A stretch of DNA of 64,000 nt from Dolomedes plantarius. Taxonomy: Eukaryota; Arthropoda; Arachnida; Araneae; Dolomedidae. A program made the translations under genes and the position numbers. The stretch spans positions 27,486,132-27,550,131 of the forward strand of contig OU015501.1 in assembly GCA_907164885.2 (NCBI GenBank), written 5' to 3'. This document shows positions 1-14,025 of this stretch, piece by piece. Position 1 is the stretch's first letter. Each line of letters starts with the position of its first letter. The notes beneath the pieces were generated by a model that was given only the letters and a program-made list of their open reading frames with translations, made no database searches and was not told the origin of the DNA.

Positions 1-715
1 TTTCGTGAAAGGACAGTTTCTTCTTCTTTGAGATCAGGGAAATACTGCTGAAACTCTTTTTCCAGGGACTGAAGGTGCCCTGTAATATTCGATTTCATAT
101 GCTCATAGAGTTCTTCGTATTCCTCAACAACACTCGACAATTTTACAAACATAGAAAAGTTTCCTTGGTTTACTTTACAGCGCTAGTTCTGCAACTCCGA
201 GATGTTCTTAGATTGTCTTAGAGTTGGGTAATGGGAGTGACCTTTTCTCCATGCTGCACTTATTCAACTGTTTAAAAATATCTGCTAACTAAGCAAGTTT
301 TTTCTTTCACGGTTCAACATCGAACCAAGTAACTCGAAAGCTCGTATTTATCGCGAACATCTAAGAACAACTTGATTTCGTTTTTCATCACAAAAACAAG
401 TTTCAGTACATTTATTTTCGCTAGCCAGCATACAGATGTGTAAAACAGCCGTACTTTGTGTTCTGAATGTCATGAACATGTCTTTGCAGAGTTCTTTAAA
501 AAAAAAGCATGTGTCTTGAGCCCCGGATTTTACGTAATTCAGAATTTTGTTCACTGAATCAAGTAAATTTTGCTGAGGTGTTGGTAGAGTTTTGCTGGCA
601 AGCCCATAACTGTGAAGGACACGCTTCGTACCCTTTGCTTCAGGAGCAAGTTCTTTTACTTTTTTTCCTGAAAGCCATACTCTGACCCAAAAATTTCTCA
701 GGAGCTACATCAATA
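1..715 (-). pseudogene. hAT transposase relic (ZBED5-like), runs off the left edge
   Basis: Reading the minus strand leftward gives, across several frames, blocks typical of the transposase of ZBED5/SCAN-type hAT elements: VLHSYGLASKTLP (about 640-580), VNKILNYVKSG (about 555-520), KELCKDM, then SEHKVRLFYTSVCWLA (about 475-425), and finally a helical acidic block with YFPDLKEEE (about 155-1). The blocks occur in family order but need frame changes and cross stops, so the gene is dead. Its C-terminal dimerisation part would lie left of base 1. A related dimerisation block survives at 15146-15352. Function in life would have been cut-and-paste transposition; here it is a fossil. Confidence 0.8.
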
Positions 716-884
716 AAAACACGAAAGACATTTTTCCACTGTAGTTCTCTAGAGCCAATTTATTTTTTCTAATGGAGCAGACAAATTCTCTTCCGACATT
801 CACACACTACACCACGAGATTCGTTTGTTTCTTGTAATAGTGCAGTTTATGTGTGAACTAGCATTGCCCCCTGGCGTCACATCT

Positions 885-990
885 ATTTAGATTGAGCACC
901 CACAAGGGCAACTCCTCCCACCCACACACCACATGGAGAGACTTTCTGGCAGACATATTTATCATGCCCTTACCAGACAATCTCAATATC
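885..990 (-). mobile_element. Fragment of tRNA-derived SINE family S1
   Basis: The stretch has the same order of short blocks (gagcaccc, aagggc, ccacccac, gagactttc) as the body of the full SINE at 1469-1807 and the copy at 54827-55100. Neither the tRNA-like head nor the (CAA)n tail is recognisable, so this is an eroded internal fragment. The bases between the hAT relic and this fragment, and on to 1458, hold nothing else I recognise. Confidence 0.5.
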
Positions 991-1468
991 GAAAAGCAAG
1001 AACAGAACAAAACAGAACTTCGAGAAAAATAATACACCCTCCGCATTAATTCAGAATTATATAACAATAAAAATAGAAAAACACTTACGTAAATCAAATT
1101 GCTGTACCTCATTAAGGAAACTGCAATTTTAATGCCAAAAGTGGCATCACAGACTGATGAAAGGCAAACTGATGTTTAGATTTTTTGTTCTGTACGTACT
1201 AAGTTAACCACGATTTTCATTTACCGCCAGATGAAGACGGTAGATGTCTAATGAACTGAGTTTGCGCTTTGAGTGAGGCCTTCTCCTTAAAAAAAACATC
1301 ACTGCCCTACAATTTCATGGTAAATAAATATTGGAAAAAAAATTTCAATGAAATTCGCTAAAAAGTTATTTTAATTGAATAAAATTATGGCTACCCTCCA
1401 GAAAACACTTCGCGACCCCAAAGTAGGCACGACCAACAGGTTGGGGAATCCCTGGTGTAAAAGGATCT

Positions 1469-1807
1469 GTTGTTGTTGCTTTAGCCCCTGTCCGGAATGT
1501 TTTCCAGACCAGGTCCATATAGGCTTGCGGGATGAGGGTTGCGGCTACGGTTTATAATCACACCACAAAGGTCTGTGTCCGACTTAGCCAGGTGCCACCT
1601 GAATTTTGACCGAGCACCCCCAGGGGTGACATTTGGGAGGATCGTACCTTCCCCACCCACTAACCTCAAAGGACTTTCCGGTCTACGGATTTTGCTTGCT
1701 CATATCGGACCTAGACACGAAGGTATTTAATGGAGATTGTCGGGATTCGATCCGAGTACCCTCAGTACCGAAAGCCAATATGCTACTACTAGGTAACCTC
1801 TGACCCT
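1469..1807 (-). mobile_element. tRNA-derived SINE S1, full copy with 10-bp target duplication
   Basis: Read on the minus strand, the element begins with a tRNA-like head. An A-box-like stretch (TAGTAGTAGCATATTGG) is followed by a B-box match (GGATCGAATCC). After a roughly 230-bp body it ends in a (CAA)n tail next to 1469. The element is bracketed by a perfect direct repeat, aaaaggatct, at 1459-1468 and 1808-1817, as expected for target-primed insertion by LINE machinery. The same body recurs at 885-990, 53325-53395 and 54827-55100. Confidence 0.85.
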
Positions 1808-1817
1808 AAAAGGATCT

Positions 1818-3721
<1,904 letters not shown>

Positions 3722-3723
3722 TA

Positions 3724-3932
3724 TATATATACATACATACATATGTGTGTGTGTGGGTGTTTCTTTAACAAAAAAACACATCCTCCTAAATTACTTTTAA
3801 AGCTTATCCCAAAGTCTCTTTTTAATAAAGCACAACACCTTTTTCAATTGGCTACCTAAGAATAAATTAATTGATCATTTATACTACCCCTCAATGTACG
3901 TGCCGATCGTTACGCAGACACTTGTTAATAAA
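3724..3932. other. Short spacer with degenerate (CATA)/(TG) repeats
   Basis: The left part is low-complexity catacata/tgtgtg repeat; the rest shows no feature. Confidence 0.5.
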
Positions 3933-5062
3933 CTAGCTGAAAACCCGTACTTCGCTACGGAGTACATTCAAATTAAATACAACGGTCAATGTATGGAGTT
4001 AACGCCAAATATATATATATATATATAATAAATACAGCTATCAATGTATGCAATTGATGTAAAAAAAGGAAAAAATATATTTACAGTAATAGATCGTAAC
4101 GGATATTTTTATAGACAAAATAATGTAGAAGAAATTTTTCAAATTAAATCTAATAGAACATACTAAAGAATAAAGTACAGTTTCAGGAACATTTCTTTTA
4201 CTGTATGTTTAATATTTTTTGGATAATGACCAATCGTCTGCCACATTAGCAAGAAAAAATCTTCTTTTTTTTGTCTATTTCGTTGTTATGCACGTGGCGC
4301 AAAATTGAAAGGAAAGAAACCACGTGATCAGCGTTTAATAAATTAAATTGTAAAAATTAATCTCTAAAAATTCACCAAAAATCAGAAAATGAAGTTAAAG
4401 ATTCGAAAAAGGTTTCATTTTAAAGGAATTTTTATGATCTCTCTCGTGATATAAATTTTATCATCCTTGGATTATTAGTTTAATGAATATGTTTAACCGT
4501 CCACACCCGAAGGTTATACGGTAAAAATCCGCTAGACACATCGACCCGACAGTAATCTTCCAGTCGGGGCCCACAGGCAGCCCGGGGGGAACAAATCTGC
4601 CCCCAACCAGCCACCAAGTAGACATTTAATTAATTCCTAATTAAGAATCTATTTCATTCAGCAACACTGTAGAAAAATAAGCGCTCGCAATACCATAGTT
4701 AAAGAATGATTAATCTAAATTAATTTCAACATTACACTTTGAAAAGCATTATATCCTAAATATCCTAGCCCTTGTTCCTGGTTGCACCCAGCTTTGGCCG
4801 AATTAAATTTTCCTTTCATTTTTTTTCCTCTTTTTTCCTTCCTTGCATTACCCCCTTTTTTCTTTTTCCTTTTCTTTTACAATAATACAATTACACATAT
4901 TGTACACTAAAACAATTATACACAATATACATTGCAATAATACAACTATCCATAATATACAATAATTCAATGCAGTAACAATAATACAGTTAATACAAAT
5001 TTATATAACAATACAAATATATTATATACCGATGCATATGTAGCAACACATATACGACAATA

Positions 5063-6865
5063 TACCGGGTGGCCATAATTAAACTGACAGTGCTCACAGT
5101 GTTCTGTAGCGCGATCTATTTGCGAGAATGACGCCACATTTTGTAGGAAGATTAAACAAGACGGGGGACGAAGGATTCCGCGAAAAAATAAATTAATTCC
5201 AAAAGTCACCGCTAGGGGAATATTTGGCGCTGTGTAATAGAAAATAGAGTGTTAACAAATGCAAATTAATACGGAATAAAATTACCTTTTATTATGCACA
5301 TTTTCTTATTTAGTTCAAGTGCAATATGGCAACACTTTTAAAAATGCGTAAAATCTACATAAACACCGATAAAGTCTCGCGATCTGCAATATCACGTACG
5401 CTGAGTAGAAGAAGATCTTTATTCAAATTTCACGTTAAATCCATTGGCACAGTGCCAGCTGCTTGGGTTTTAAAAGGCAATGTGTTACGTTTCGAATCAA
5501 TCGGATTGAAAGTTTATGTGCAATGTCTCCTTCTTTAGTCGAGCGTGCGTTACTGGTCAAATTCTTTTACCTCAACCAGTGCAACGCGTCAGCCGCTCTT
5601 CGTGCTTTTAGAACGCACAAAAAAATGCGTAAAGGTAACGGTCCTGTGTCAGTTAATGGGCTAAAAGCAATGGTTGCGACGTTTTAGAAAACAGGTTCTC
5701 TGAAGGTTCAGTCAGGCAGAGGACGAAAACCTGTACCACAGGATACAATCGAAGCAGTTGCCACGGCGATTGTCGACAGAGGACCAGACAATATTGCTGC
5801 CACCTCTAGCGCTCGTGGATTAGCTCGGAATATGGATATGCCTTACAGTACGGTATGGAAAATCTTACGAAAGATTATCAACTTCTATCCGTACAAGATC
5901 AGCCGTGTACAGGAGTTACTGTGCCCCGACCATGATAAGCGATTGACTTTTGCTCTCATCTTTCTTGCCAGAATGGAGGTGGATGATGCTTGGCCGTGGA
6001 AAATCTTATGGGGAGACGAGGCCCACTTTTACCTGCATGGAACTGTGAATACCCAGAACTGCCGAATTTGGGATGACAAATCACCACATGCAGTCACAGA
6101 AATTCCCTTACATTCACCAAAGGTAACTGTTTGGTGTGGGTTCACAGCGGAATTTATCGTAGGTCCATTCTTCTATGAGAACATTACCCCGACAGGACCG
6201 GAAACCTGATCTGTTTCCGGAGAGAAATATCGCCACATGTTGAACAGCTTTGTCATTCCGGCACTTCAGCAAAGACAATGCCTTTGGGGGAAATCATTTT
6301 CATGCAAGATGGAGCCCCTCCACACGTTGCTGTACGGGTGCAACAGCTGCTACGGCAGAAATTCACAACAGAAAGAGTCATTAGCCGCTACTTTCCAACT
6401 GCATGGCCACCTCGGTCGCCTGATCTTACCCCATGCGACTTCTGGCTATGGGGTTACCTTAAGTCCAAGGTCTATCAAGGAGTGGTCCAGGACCTGGCTA
6501 CGTTGAAGGATAACATATCACGGACTGTACGGGAGATTCCTTCAGACATGTTACTTTCTGCTGTTGTGCATACTGTGCACAGAATGCAATATGTGGTCCA
6601 CAACAACGGCAGCCACATTGAACCTCATTTGAATGCAAAATAAAAGGTAATTTCCGTATTGATTTGCATTTGTTAACACTCTATTTTCTATTACACAGCG
6701 CCAAATATTCCCCTAGCGGTGACTTTTGGAACTAATTTATTTTTTCGCGGAATTCTTCGTCCCCCGTCTTGTTTAATCTTCCTACAAAATGTGGCGTCAT
6801 TCTCGCAAATAGATCGCGCTACAGAACACTGTGAGCACTGTCAGTTTAATTATGGCCACCCGGTA
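5063..6865 (+). mobile_element. Long-TIR mariner/IS630-type DDE transposon (1.8 kb)
   Basis: The ends are TACCGGGTGGCC and its complement in a TATA context, giving TA target duplications (5061-5062, 6866-6867). The inverted repeats extend about 228 bp inward on each side (5063-5290 against 6640-6865), far longer than usual Tc1 TIRs. The single transposase gene between them reads rightward. The same TACCGGG end signature marks the elements at 16314-16913 and 22101-22898, so this is one broad group. Confidence 0.9.
5523..6643 (+). pseudogene. IS630/mariner-type transposase with DUF4817-like N-terminus, broken
   Basis: From the ATG at 5523 (MSPSLVERALLVKFFYLN) the frame reads through an N-terminal HTH region, the basic GRGRKPV linker, a second HTH, and a DDE core. 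WGDEAHFYL supplies the first acid, FMQDGAPPH the second, and SPDLTPCDFWLWGYLK the third. By my count 42 residues lie between the second and third acids, against 34 in Tc1 and mariner. It is inactivated by in-frame stops at 5685 and 6207 and a frame change near 6280-6300. The C-terminus HIEPHLNAK ends at 6643, inside the start of the right TIR. Confidence 0.88.
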
Positions 6866-7405
6866 TATAGTAGTACCGTCACGGTAACACAGCAGCAGTA
6901 GCTATTACATAAATATTACTACATCTTTTATATTATTACACTAATTACATACACATAGCAACTTGATTTGGGTAGATAATGCAACACTATTTAAGTACAC
7001 AATGCAACCATTTAGATTCACAATGCAACATAATCTAGATATTCAAAGCTACAGTTTTATATTTCAGTACTACAATCAATTTGCACTACGCTACCATTTA
7101 TGCACACCTTACTAATTTAATAGTAATACAATACGCCACTGAAGATAAAACACATTGCTGTGCAGTTAAGAAGCGATAATTAGGAAGTGTTTATTAGTTT
7201 AAATACAAACTTTAAAGAATGTTACAAAAACAGCTTAAAAATTTAATTTTTAAAAAAATCTAAGAATTTTTCAAAAATCTCAGTGCACCCCTACACTATA
7301 AGAAGAATCGCCATGCAAAATTTCAGCCCTTTATGTCCAGCGGTTTGATCTGTGCGTTATATGTCAGTCAGTCAGTTAGTTACGGAACTGTTTTATATAT
7401 AGAGA

Positions 7406-8144
7406 TAAAGCTTATTTTTAAAATCCTATTTACTAATAGAACTCATAGGCGCATGATCCCATGTAAACCATGCGACTATCACCTCATGCCTCACATGTGT
7501 AAGCCATATGACTGATTCTAACCAATGAAATAATTCCAATCCTTAGAGTTAGAATGGGGAAATATTCATTTTATGATGCTTAGTGGGAGAATCTCCCGAG
7601 CTCTCTTATAACTTTGACCGACATGGAAACCAAGTCCGTTTCTCTCTTCTATACTGCAATGGGACGCGCACCTTCCCTGCCTACTCTCCCGGCAAAGACC
7701 GATGGTCACTTCTGCTAATATGTCTTCACCAAGCTTAAATAAATAAAATTTAATTAGATAATGTTTTTACTCTCCATGTCATTTCTCGCCTTTACGACTG
7801 TTTGTCCTGTTCATTAAAACGTTAACGTATCAATCTCCATTCTACGAGTGACTGCCTAATGTATGTGGAAAATTATATAATTCAACGCTTCTTCCTTCGT
7901 CCTTCATTCATTCTAAATTCATTCTTCCTTTATTGTGGATGTGATTATTAACACATATATATATATAAACATTCTGTAGTGACGATTACGCATAACCACC
8001 GGTAAATGTGATTAATTGGCAATATATGAGATAAATTTACTATAATTATGGAAAGCGTTGGTTATTATGCACAATAACCGGTGGTTATACATAATCCCCG
8101 GTTTAATCACTTTTATCGTAACACACATACACGCTTATAAATAA

Positions 8145-8145
<1 letters not shown>
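7406..8145. other. No gene; small imperfect inverted repeat near 7990-8095
   Basis: The only structure seen is cataaccaccggta near 7992 answered by ataaccggtggttata near 8085, compatible with a small foldback element. Nothing else is recognised. Confidence 0.4.

Positions 8146-8186
<41 letters not shown>
8146..8186. repeat. (TA)n microsatellite
   Basis: About 20 TA units immediately left of the solo LTR starting at 8187. Confidence 0.95.
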
Positions 8187-8785
<599 letters not shown>

Positions 8786-10346
8786 CCCATTTCGTTACTG
8801 GTGGAAGGAAGTTAGTAAAACGGTTCCTTTAACTGAATTGATCTCATATTTGTTTTCAACTATACAGTAGGCCTTCCCGATAAGATTCTTATTTATTCTA
8901 ACAGGAATTTTTTACCCAAAAACTATTGAAATCACTGATTAAGAGCGTCCAGAGAAAGGTCGTGATAGCTAGACTATATCACTCCCATGTTCCTTCGTCA
9001 GATTTTAAAGGAATCAAGCAAAACATCATTTAAGAGGATACTTTTAGAAGTTAATGAATAATTTATTTAAGTAAGGTGGCGTCTGTGGTAAAATTTAAAA
9101 TATACACTCAGATTAATAAAAATAATAATAATTTCCTCTTAAACGTCTGGCGAAAGATTGCATCGTAAATAACAACTTAAAATTCAAATTTACACTCTTA
9201 ACTCCATTGTTTACCTAACAAAAGCTCATATCCTTTAAGGATTCCAGTTTAACTAACAGGCACATGGCTATAACTCTGCTTATTTTCAATCTTGATTTCT
9301 CACCGATCTCATCTCTTCTCTCCTAACACTCGATTATGGTCTAGCTGTAGGGGAGTTCTGTAAAAGTCAAACAGTTCCTTCATTTTGGCGTGACCAATCT
9401 GGTTTTCTTGCTTTATCATCCTGCATTTATTGTGTTCAATCTGCGATTTGAACCAGATTCCCTAAGTACCCTATCCAAGTTTTCTTTAGACATGCTCAGT
9501 TGAATGCGTCTTTAAATGTTAAGGAAGAAATCTGACAATGAATACAAAGTGTAAAGCTAAATATTAACGATTTACAAAAAAAAAAGGTTTTTTAATACTT
9601 CACAAGCACTTCTGAAGATCCAACCGGAATTTTAGCTCTGTAATACAATTTTTTTCTTTAAAAGGCATATGGGCAAAACTTGATGGTATAAGTAAATAAA
9701 TCTATTCATTTTATACAAGATAAATTTTACTCTTTCAAAAAATTATCGGCTGCAAAATGTTTGACAAACACTTTGAAATATTTTGTTCTATTAAACAAAG
9801 GAAATTTCACAAAATTATTTCGTAATTATAACAAAACTAATAGGTGAAATTTAAATGAAGACTCCATTACATATTACTAATATTTTGATGTTAAAGTGAC
9901 AAACCGTTAAACGACGTTATATATTATTTCTCAAAAGATACTTTACTTTTCGTTCTCAATATTATGAAACATTTCTTTAAAGTTTAACAAAATATGTGTT
10001 AAGATAACCAAGCTGTTACTTTAATTGATTGATGATTTCCAAAGATTTTGTGGTAAGAATTTTTTTTTTTTAATTTAAATAACAGACAGAAAATGTATTG
10101 TTACAGGAAATGTATCATTGTTGACAGGAAATGTATCATTATCTAAGTGTAAAGCTAAATATAGTACAACAAAATACAAAGCACAAGATTTTTAGCCTCT
10201 CGTCATACCACTAAATATCACCAATCTGTGACTTAGAAGTTTTTACCCCAACTCACTACCTTAAACTAGCTAAGTCCTCGCCACAAGGCACTCATTGATC
10301 TCTTTTGAATCTGGTTTCTTCGCTGATTCTTGTGGTTGATGATAGA
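8786..10346. other. No recognised gene or element
   Basis: The only local signals are a short tandem duplication of acaggaaatgtatcatt near 10104-10140 and a dispersed pair of gtgtaaagctaaatat near 9548 and 10147. No exon or terminal-repeat signature was found. Confidence 0.4.
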
Positions 10347-10675
10347 TAGGGATATGTAATTTTCGTATTTTTAAAATAGATGCAAATAAATGCGAAAATT
10401 AGTTTTTTACTACTTTTTGGCGAAAACTCGGTGATAAACGACTTTTTTAAGCAAAATTAGGTAATAATAGTAATAATTTATTAACATACTTGCTTATCTA
10501 AGACGATCCATGGTCTTTAATTGACAGATCTCACTCTCAAAATTTGCTTATTACTTATTTCTAAATACTTAGGAAGAGAATGCGGAGACTACTACAATGT
10601 TAGCTTTTAACCTAGAATTTTGATACTTACCTAACCAAGTAAGTAAAAATGCGATTTTTTTTTTATAAATGCGAA

Positions 10676-10727
<52 letters not shown>

Positions 10728-10884
10728 TAAAAGAGTTCGCATTTATTAAAAAAAATCACAATTTTACTACTTAGTATATATTAAAATATATACATAGATA
10801 TATTGCGAATAAATGCAAAATTATATATATTGAAATTTTTTTTTGCGAAATTTCGACATTTTATGCGAAATTTACGTACCCTTA
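10347..10884. mobile_element. hAT-type MITE (538 bp), 8-bp target duplication
   Basis: The ends are TAGGGATATGTAATTTTCG and, at the right, the complement of TAAGGGTACGTAAATTTCG. They are flanked by the identical 8-mer atgataga at 10339-10346 and 10885-10892, the hAT signature. Subterminal regions repeat the motif atgcgaaattt/aaatgcgaa in both orientations. A (TA)n run occupies 10684-10724. No transposase coding remains. Confidence 0.88.
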
Positions 10885-11156
10885 ATGATAGATGATTTTT
10901 ATCTTTACAGCTATAGATCAGCTTCTCTAGATCGAATCTCTCGTATTCGCTCTTTCAATAACTCTCTCCCCGGTTACCTGATACACTCACTAAATTCGCC
11001 GATTGCTAATTGCGTCACAGTGTCAAATTAGCATAACTTGAAACTTTTCTTGGCTCGCATCACAAAACTCACTAAATAAAACGTTTTGAAAATTTCCTCT
11101 TATGCTAATGACTCTTTTTTAGGTTAAAGATAATATTTCGAGAAATATATTTATAG

Positions 11157-11228
11157 ATAAATTATTATGAGGATAAAAAATATAAATTATTATGAGGATA
11201 TAGATTATAGATAAATTATTATGAGGAT
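11157..11228. repeat. Three copies of taaattattatgaggat
   Basis: A short AT-rich tandem array followed by a (TG)n stretch. The remainder of 10893-12012 shows nothing recognisable. Confidence 0.7.
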
Positions 11229-12012
11229 TTTGTGTGTGTGTGTGTCAATTTTGGAAATTTTACACCCACATCAGTGTTAGGGGGCCCCCATCCTGAGTTG
11301 TACCTATAGTCAAGAATTTTCTAAATCGGGCCCTGTCCATGAGCAATTCACGAATGCTCACAAAAATTATGTGGATTTAAGAAGTTGTCTGTTATTGTTT
11401 GATCTTTCCTCAAGTTTCCCGTGAGTCAACGTAGTTGATGTTTTAGAAGAGTTTAATGTAAATTATGAGGAAGTTATATTGAATACCTATAAATTGTTCA
11501 ATTTCTTTCGTATAAGAGAGGAAAATGTCCAATATTCATTTCACGCAATGGCATGTATAGTTTCCATGACTCGAAATTAATATTCGATGAAAACTTATTT
11601 TAAGGATATCTACAGAAAATATCCGTCACGGTATTGTCTAGCTATCTCAAAAAGTAATTCTTTTCGTCCAAGATCTGGGTACTTAGATTACCGTAATCTT
11701 CATACTGTGTAGGTCATTAAATGTCAGTATAAATATAAATATTTAAATTGTTGGTTTGATAAATGTCATTTACAGCAGTTCACTAATCACAGTCTTAGCA
11801 GGGCTTGATGACAACGTGACTGTATACCCTCCTTACTACAGTCTCAAATTACTTGAAAGTTCTCCACTTCATCTGCCATTTTAGGCTCTGTTCTTTAAAT
11901 GATTAGTAGACTTTCGGCGTTCACAATTTGATCCTGATATCTAAAATTTCCCGATACCTGATATCCTTTTGGGAATTTTGTCGCCAACAATAGTCTGTTG
12001 AGGGGAGTATAA

Positions 12013-12193
12013 GGCTCGGTGCACACGAGCGATCCGGTGTCGTTGCAGCACCGCAGTTGTGATCAGGAGTACTATAGAGTTGAACTTACCGACGAAGCCT
12101 ACGTCCGTGTGAGTCGGTTAGTTCAACTCTATTGTACTCCTGATCGCAACTGCGGTGCCGCAACGACACCGGATCGCTCGTGTGCACCGAGCC
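12013..12193. mobile_element. Near-perfect foldback MITE (181 bp)
   Basis: Two arms of about 82 bp (from 12013 and to 12193) are inverted repeats of each other with about four mismatches. They are separated by some 20 bp. The outer ends read ggctcggtgcacacgagcg. An ataa lies on both sides and could be the target duplication. The GGC..GTGCACACG end resembles the elements at 26924 and 36105, which I assign to PIF/Harbinger-like sequences, so a related origin is possible. Confidence 0.8.
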
Positions 12194-12760
12194 ATAAACA
12201 GTTGTCTTTTCCTCACGTGTATCAGCACACGAAGTAACGTATAGAAATAAATCTGCTCTTGCACTCGTGGTTTTAAAAGTTCCAAACACTCCTGAGAACA
12301 GGGTAACATTCTTTCACTGATTACATCTATTGAAAGTTCCTTAGTACAGTGAAAATCTAATAACTGTGATAATTTTAAATTTCTCATAACAAATCTATTA
12401 GGTATTATAATCTATTAGGTATACCGAGTTTATTGCAGATTCTGATTAAATTCTCCTACCAGGTTCACTCGGTTTCGTACTGCAAGAAATGCTTTTCTTA
12501 AAACTCCTTTTACACATCAAATGCTTTTGCCTGACCGGTCATCAAATGTTTACCAATAGTTTCTTACCACACTTTGGCTTTACCTCACACTTAAAGATGC
12601 ATTATCTTTGTTTAATCCGATACCTTGTGAACTATAATAGTTTTCTCTAAACTCTTGATTTTATCAAGAGTTTAGAGCTGTTTTGTGTATAGGTACCTTA
12701 ATTATGCAGTTTTAATGTTTTATAATCATGATTTACAAAACAAAATATGATTAACAATAT
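12194..12760. other. No recognised gene
   Basis: A minus-strand open frame from 12387 (89 codons, KELSIDVISERMLPCSQE and following) has less biased composition than its surroundings. It matches no domain I know and runs into the foldback element, so I do not call a gene. Confidence 0.35.
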
Positions 12761-12761
12761 A

Positions 12762-13551
12762 CAGGGTGATCATAAAAAATCTTTGCCGATATATGGACTT
12801 ATAGCGGCTGTACCGTTCAACCGATCGAGATCAGATTTCAGATATAGTTATTCAGATATATGATCTTTGGATTCTGAGAACGGCAACCAAGTGGCACTAA
12901 CGGTTACGGTTATAGGTACAGAAACTCGAAATTTTCGAATGGCAACGCCCACTTTTTCCCGTCGCAAAATGCTCAGCGCATGCGAAAACCCTAAAGAGCG
13001 TAGCGTTGGAATGGTATGTGTATCACAAAAAAGGACGCGTTATACACGCACAAAAAACAGCTCTGCGAACGGCCTGTGATGGCACCTATGTGGAAAATGT
13101 GCAATCTTAATAATCTAAATAATAACAATCATAATCTAAATAATAGTTTTCTTCTGTCTGATCTGTGTTGTCATCAGTGATTGGTGTCTTGCCTCTGTCA
13201 TATGCAAATTTCCACCGTGCTCCCCGATTGTGTTTTTGATGGCTGTTCGCAGAGGTGTTTTTTGTGCATGCATAACGGGTTCGTTTTTTGTGATACACGT
13301 ACCGTTCCAACGCTCTTTAGGGTTTTCGCATGCGCTGAGCATTTTACAACTGGAAAAAGTGGCCGTTGCCATTCGAAAATTTCAAGTTTCTGTACCTATA
13401 ACCGTAACTGTGAGCGCCACTTGGTTGTCGTTCACAGAATCCCGAGCTCATACCTTTGAATAACTGTGTCTGAAATATTATCTCGATTGGTTGAACTGTA
13501 CAGCTGCTAGAAGTCCATATATCGGCAAAGTTTTTTTCTATGACTACCCTG
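12762..13551. mobile_element. Long-TIR mariner-group foldback element (790 bp)
   Basis: The ends CAGGGTGATCATA and TATGACTACCCTG are flanked by TA (12760-12761, 13552-13553). The inverted repeats are very long, roughly 320 bp each, leaving only about 140 bp of unique centre. The inner end of the left arm reads DGTYVENVQS, like the C-terminus of some mariner-group transposases, so the arms appear to have grown out of an inverted duplication that captured the gene's tail. Confidence 0.85.
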
Positions 13552-13553
13552 TA

Positions 13554-14025
13554 CTTACACTATAATACCATAGAATTCATGTACAATATTATACACATTC
13601 ATTATTACACATGGTAAATACACATGCAAGATATACTTATTTTCGCTATATACTCCTAATGTGCATTACTTCATTAACTGTGACTAAAAACACGAATTAC
13701 GAAGGGAAACTCTGAAATATTCAGAAATGACCTACCCTTATAACTTGTACGTGGCATTTCATTTTCAATTCTTCTCAGTTATTCTAATATCCCCTGAATT
13801 TGAGTTTCTGGTAGGATTGCCAATGTGAAGTTTTCTAAAGCACGCACTCTATCAGCCTCCCGATGCTTCAGTATGCCCATATTTTATAATTTCGGATTGT
13901 CAAAAAAATTAGCTTATCTGATTTCGATTACGATTAGGATTAACCTTTAATTATAAAATAGAGTTCAAGAAAGTGTAAAAAATGAGTAAATAAATAAATT
14001 TTGAAAAAAGAATATATATATTAGA
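13554..14025. other. No recognised gene or element
   Basis: AT-rich DNA without visible exon, TIR or family motif. Confidence 0.4.

Larger units (their letters stand above)
4484..7190. mobile_element. Unclassified insertion inside Helitron A, 12-bp target duplication
   Basis: The bracketing direct repeat ttattagtttaa occurs at 4472-4483 and 7191-7202; Helitron copy C has a single related site. The inserted DNA has about 580 bp on the left (including C-rich and polypyrimidine stretches near 4560-4890 and many aataataca-like repeats) and about 325 bp on the right. A complete long-TIR DDE transposon (5063-6865) sits in the middle. I see no LTR-like TG/CA ends, no poly-A and no coding of its own. 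A 12-bp duplication suits retroposition better than most DNA transposons, but the class is unknown. Confidence 0.6.
3933..7405 (-). mobile_element. Non-autonomous Helitron, copy A, split by a 2.7 kb insertion
   Basis: In minus-strand orientation the element starts TCTCTATATA after an A and ends CTAG before a T, the Helitron rule. A hairpin CCGTA-GCGAAG-TACGG lies about 11 bases before the CTAG end. It matches copies B (45987-46685) and C (47955-48675) along their length. Only 3933-4483 and 7191-7405 belong to the Helitron; the middle, 4484-7190, is a later insertion. No Rep/helicase coding remains in any copy. Confidence 0.8.

Noticed and set aside
12013..12193. CRISPR-like or phage attachment repeat
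   Set aside because: It is one inverted hairpin, not an array of direct repeats with spacers, and the genome is eukaryotic.
12118..12387. Minus-strand open frame with KELSIDVISERMLPCSQE
   Set aside because: Composition is mildly protein-like, but no family was recognised and its 3' half is the foldback element at 12013-12193.
13181..13463. Cys-rich open frames that look like small secreted proteins
   Set aside because: They lie entirely in the right arm of the 12762-13551 foldback element and are mirrored in the left arm.
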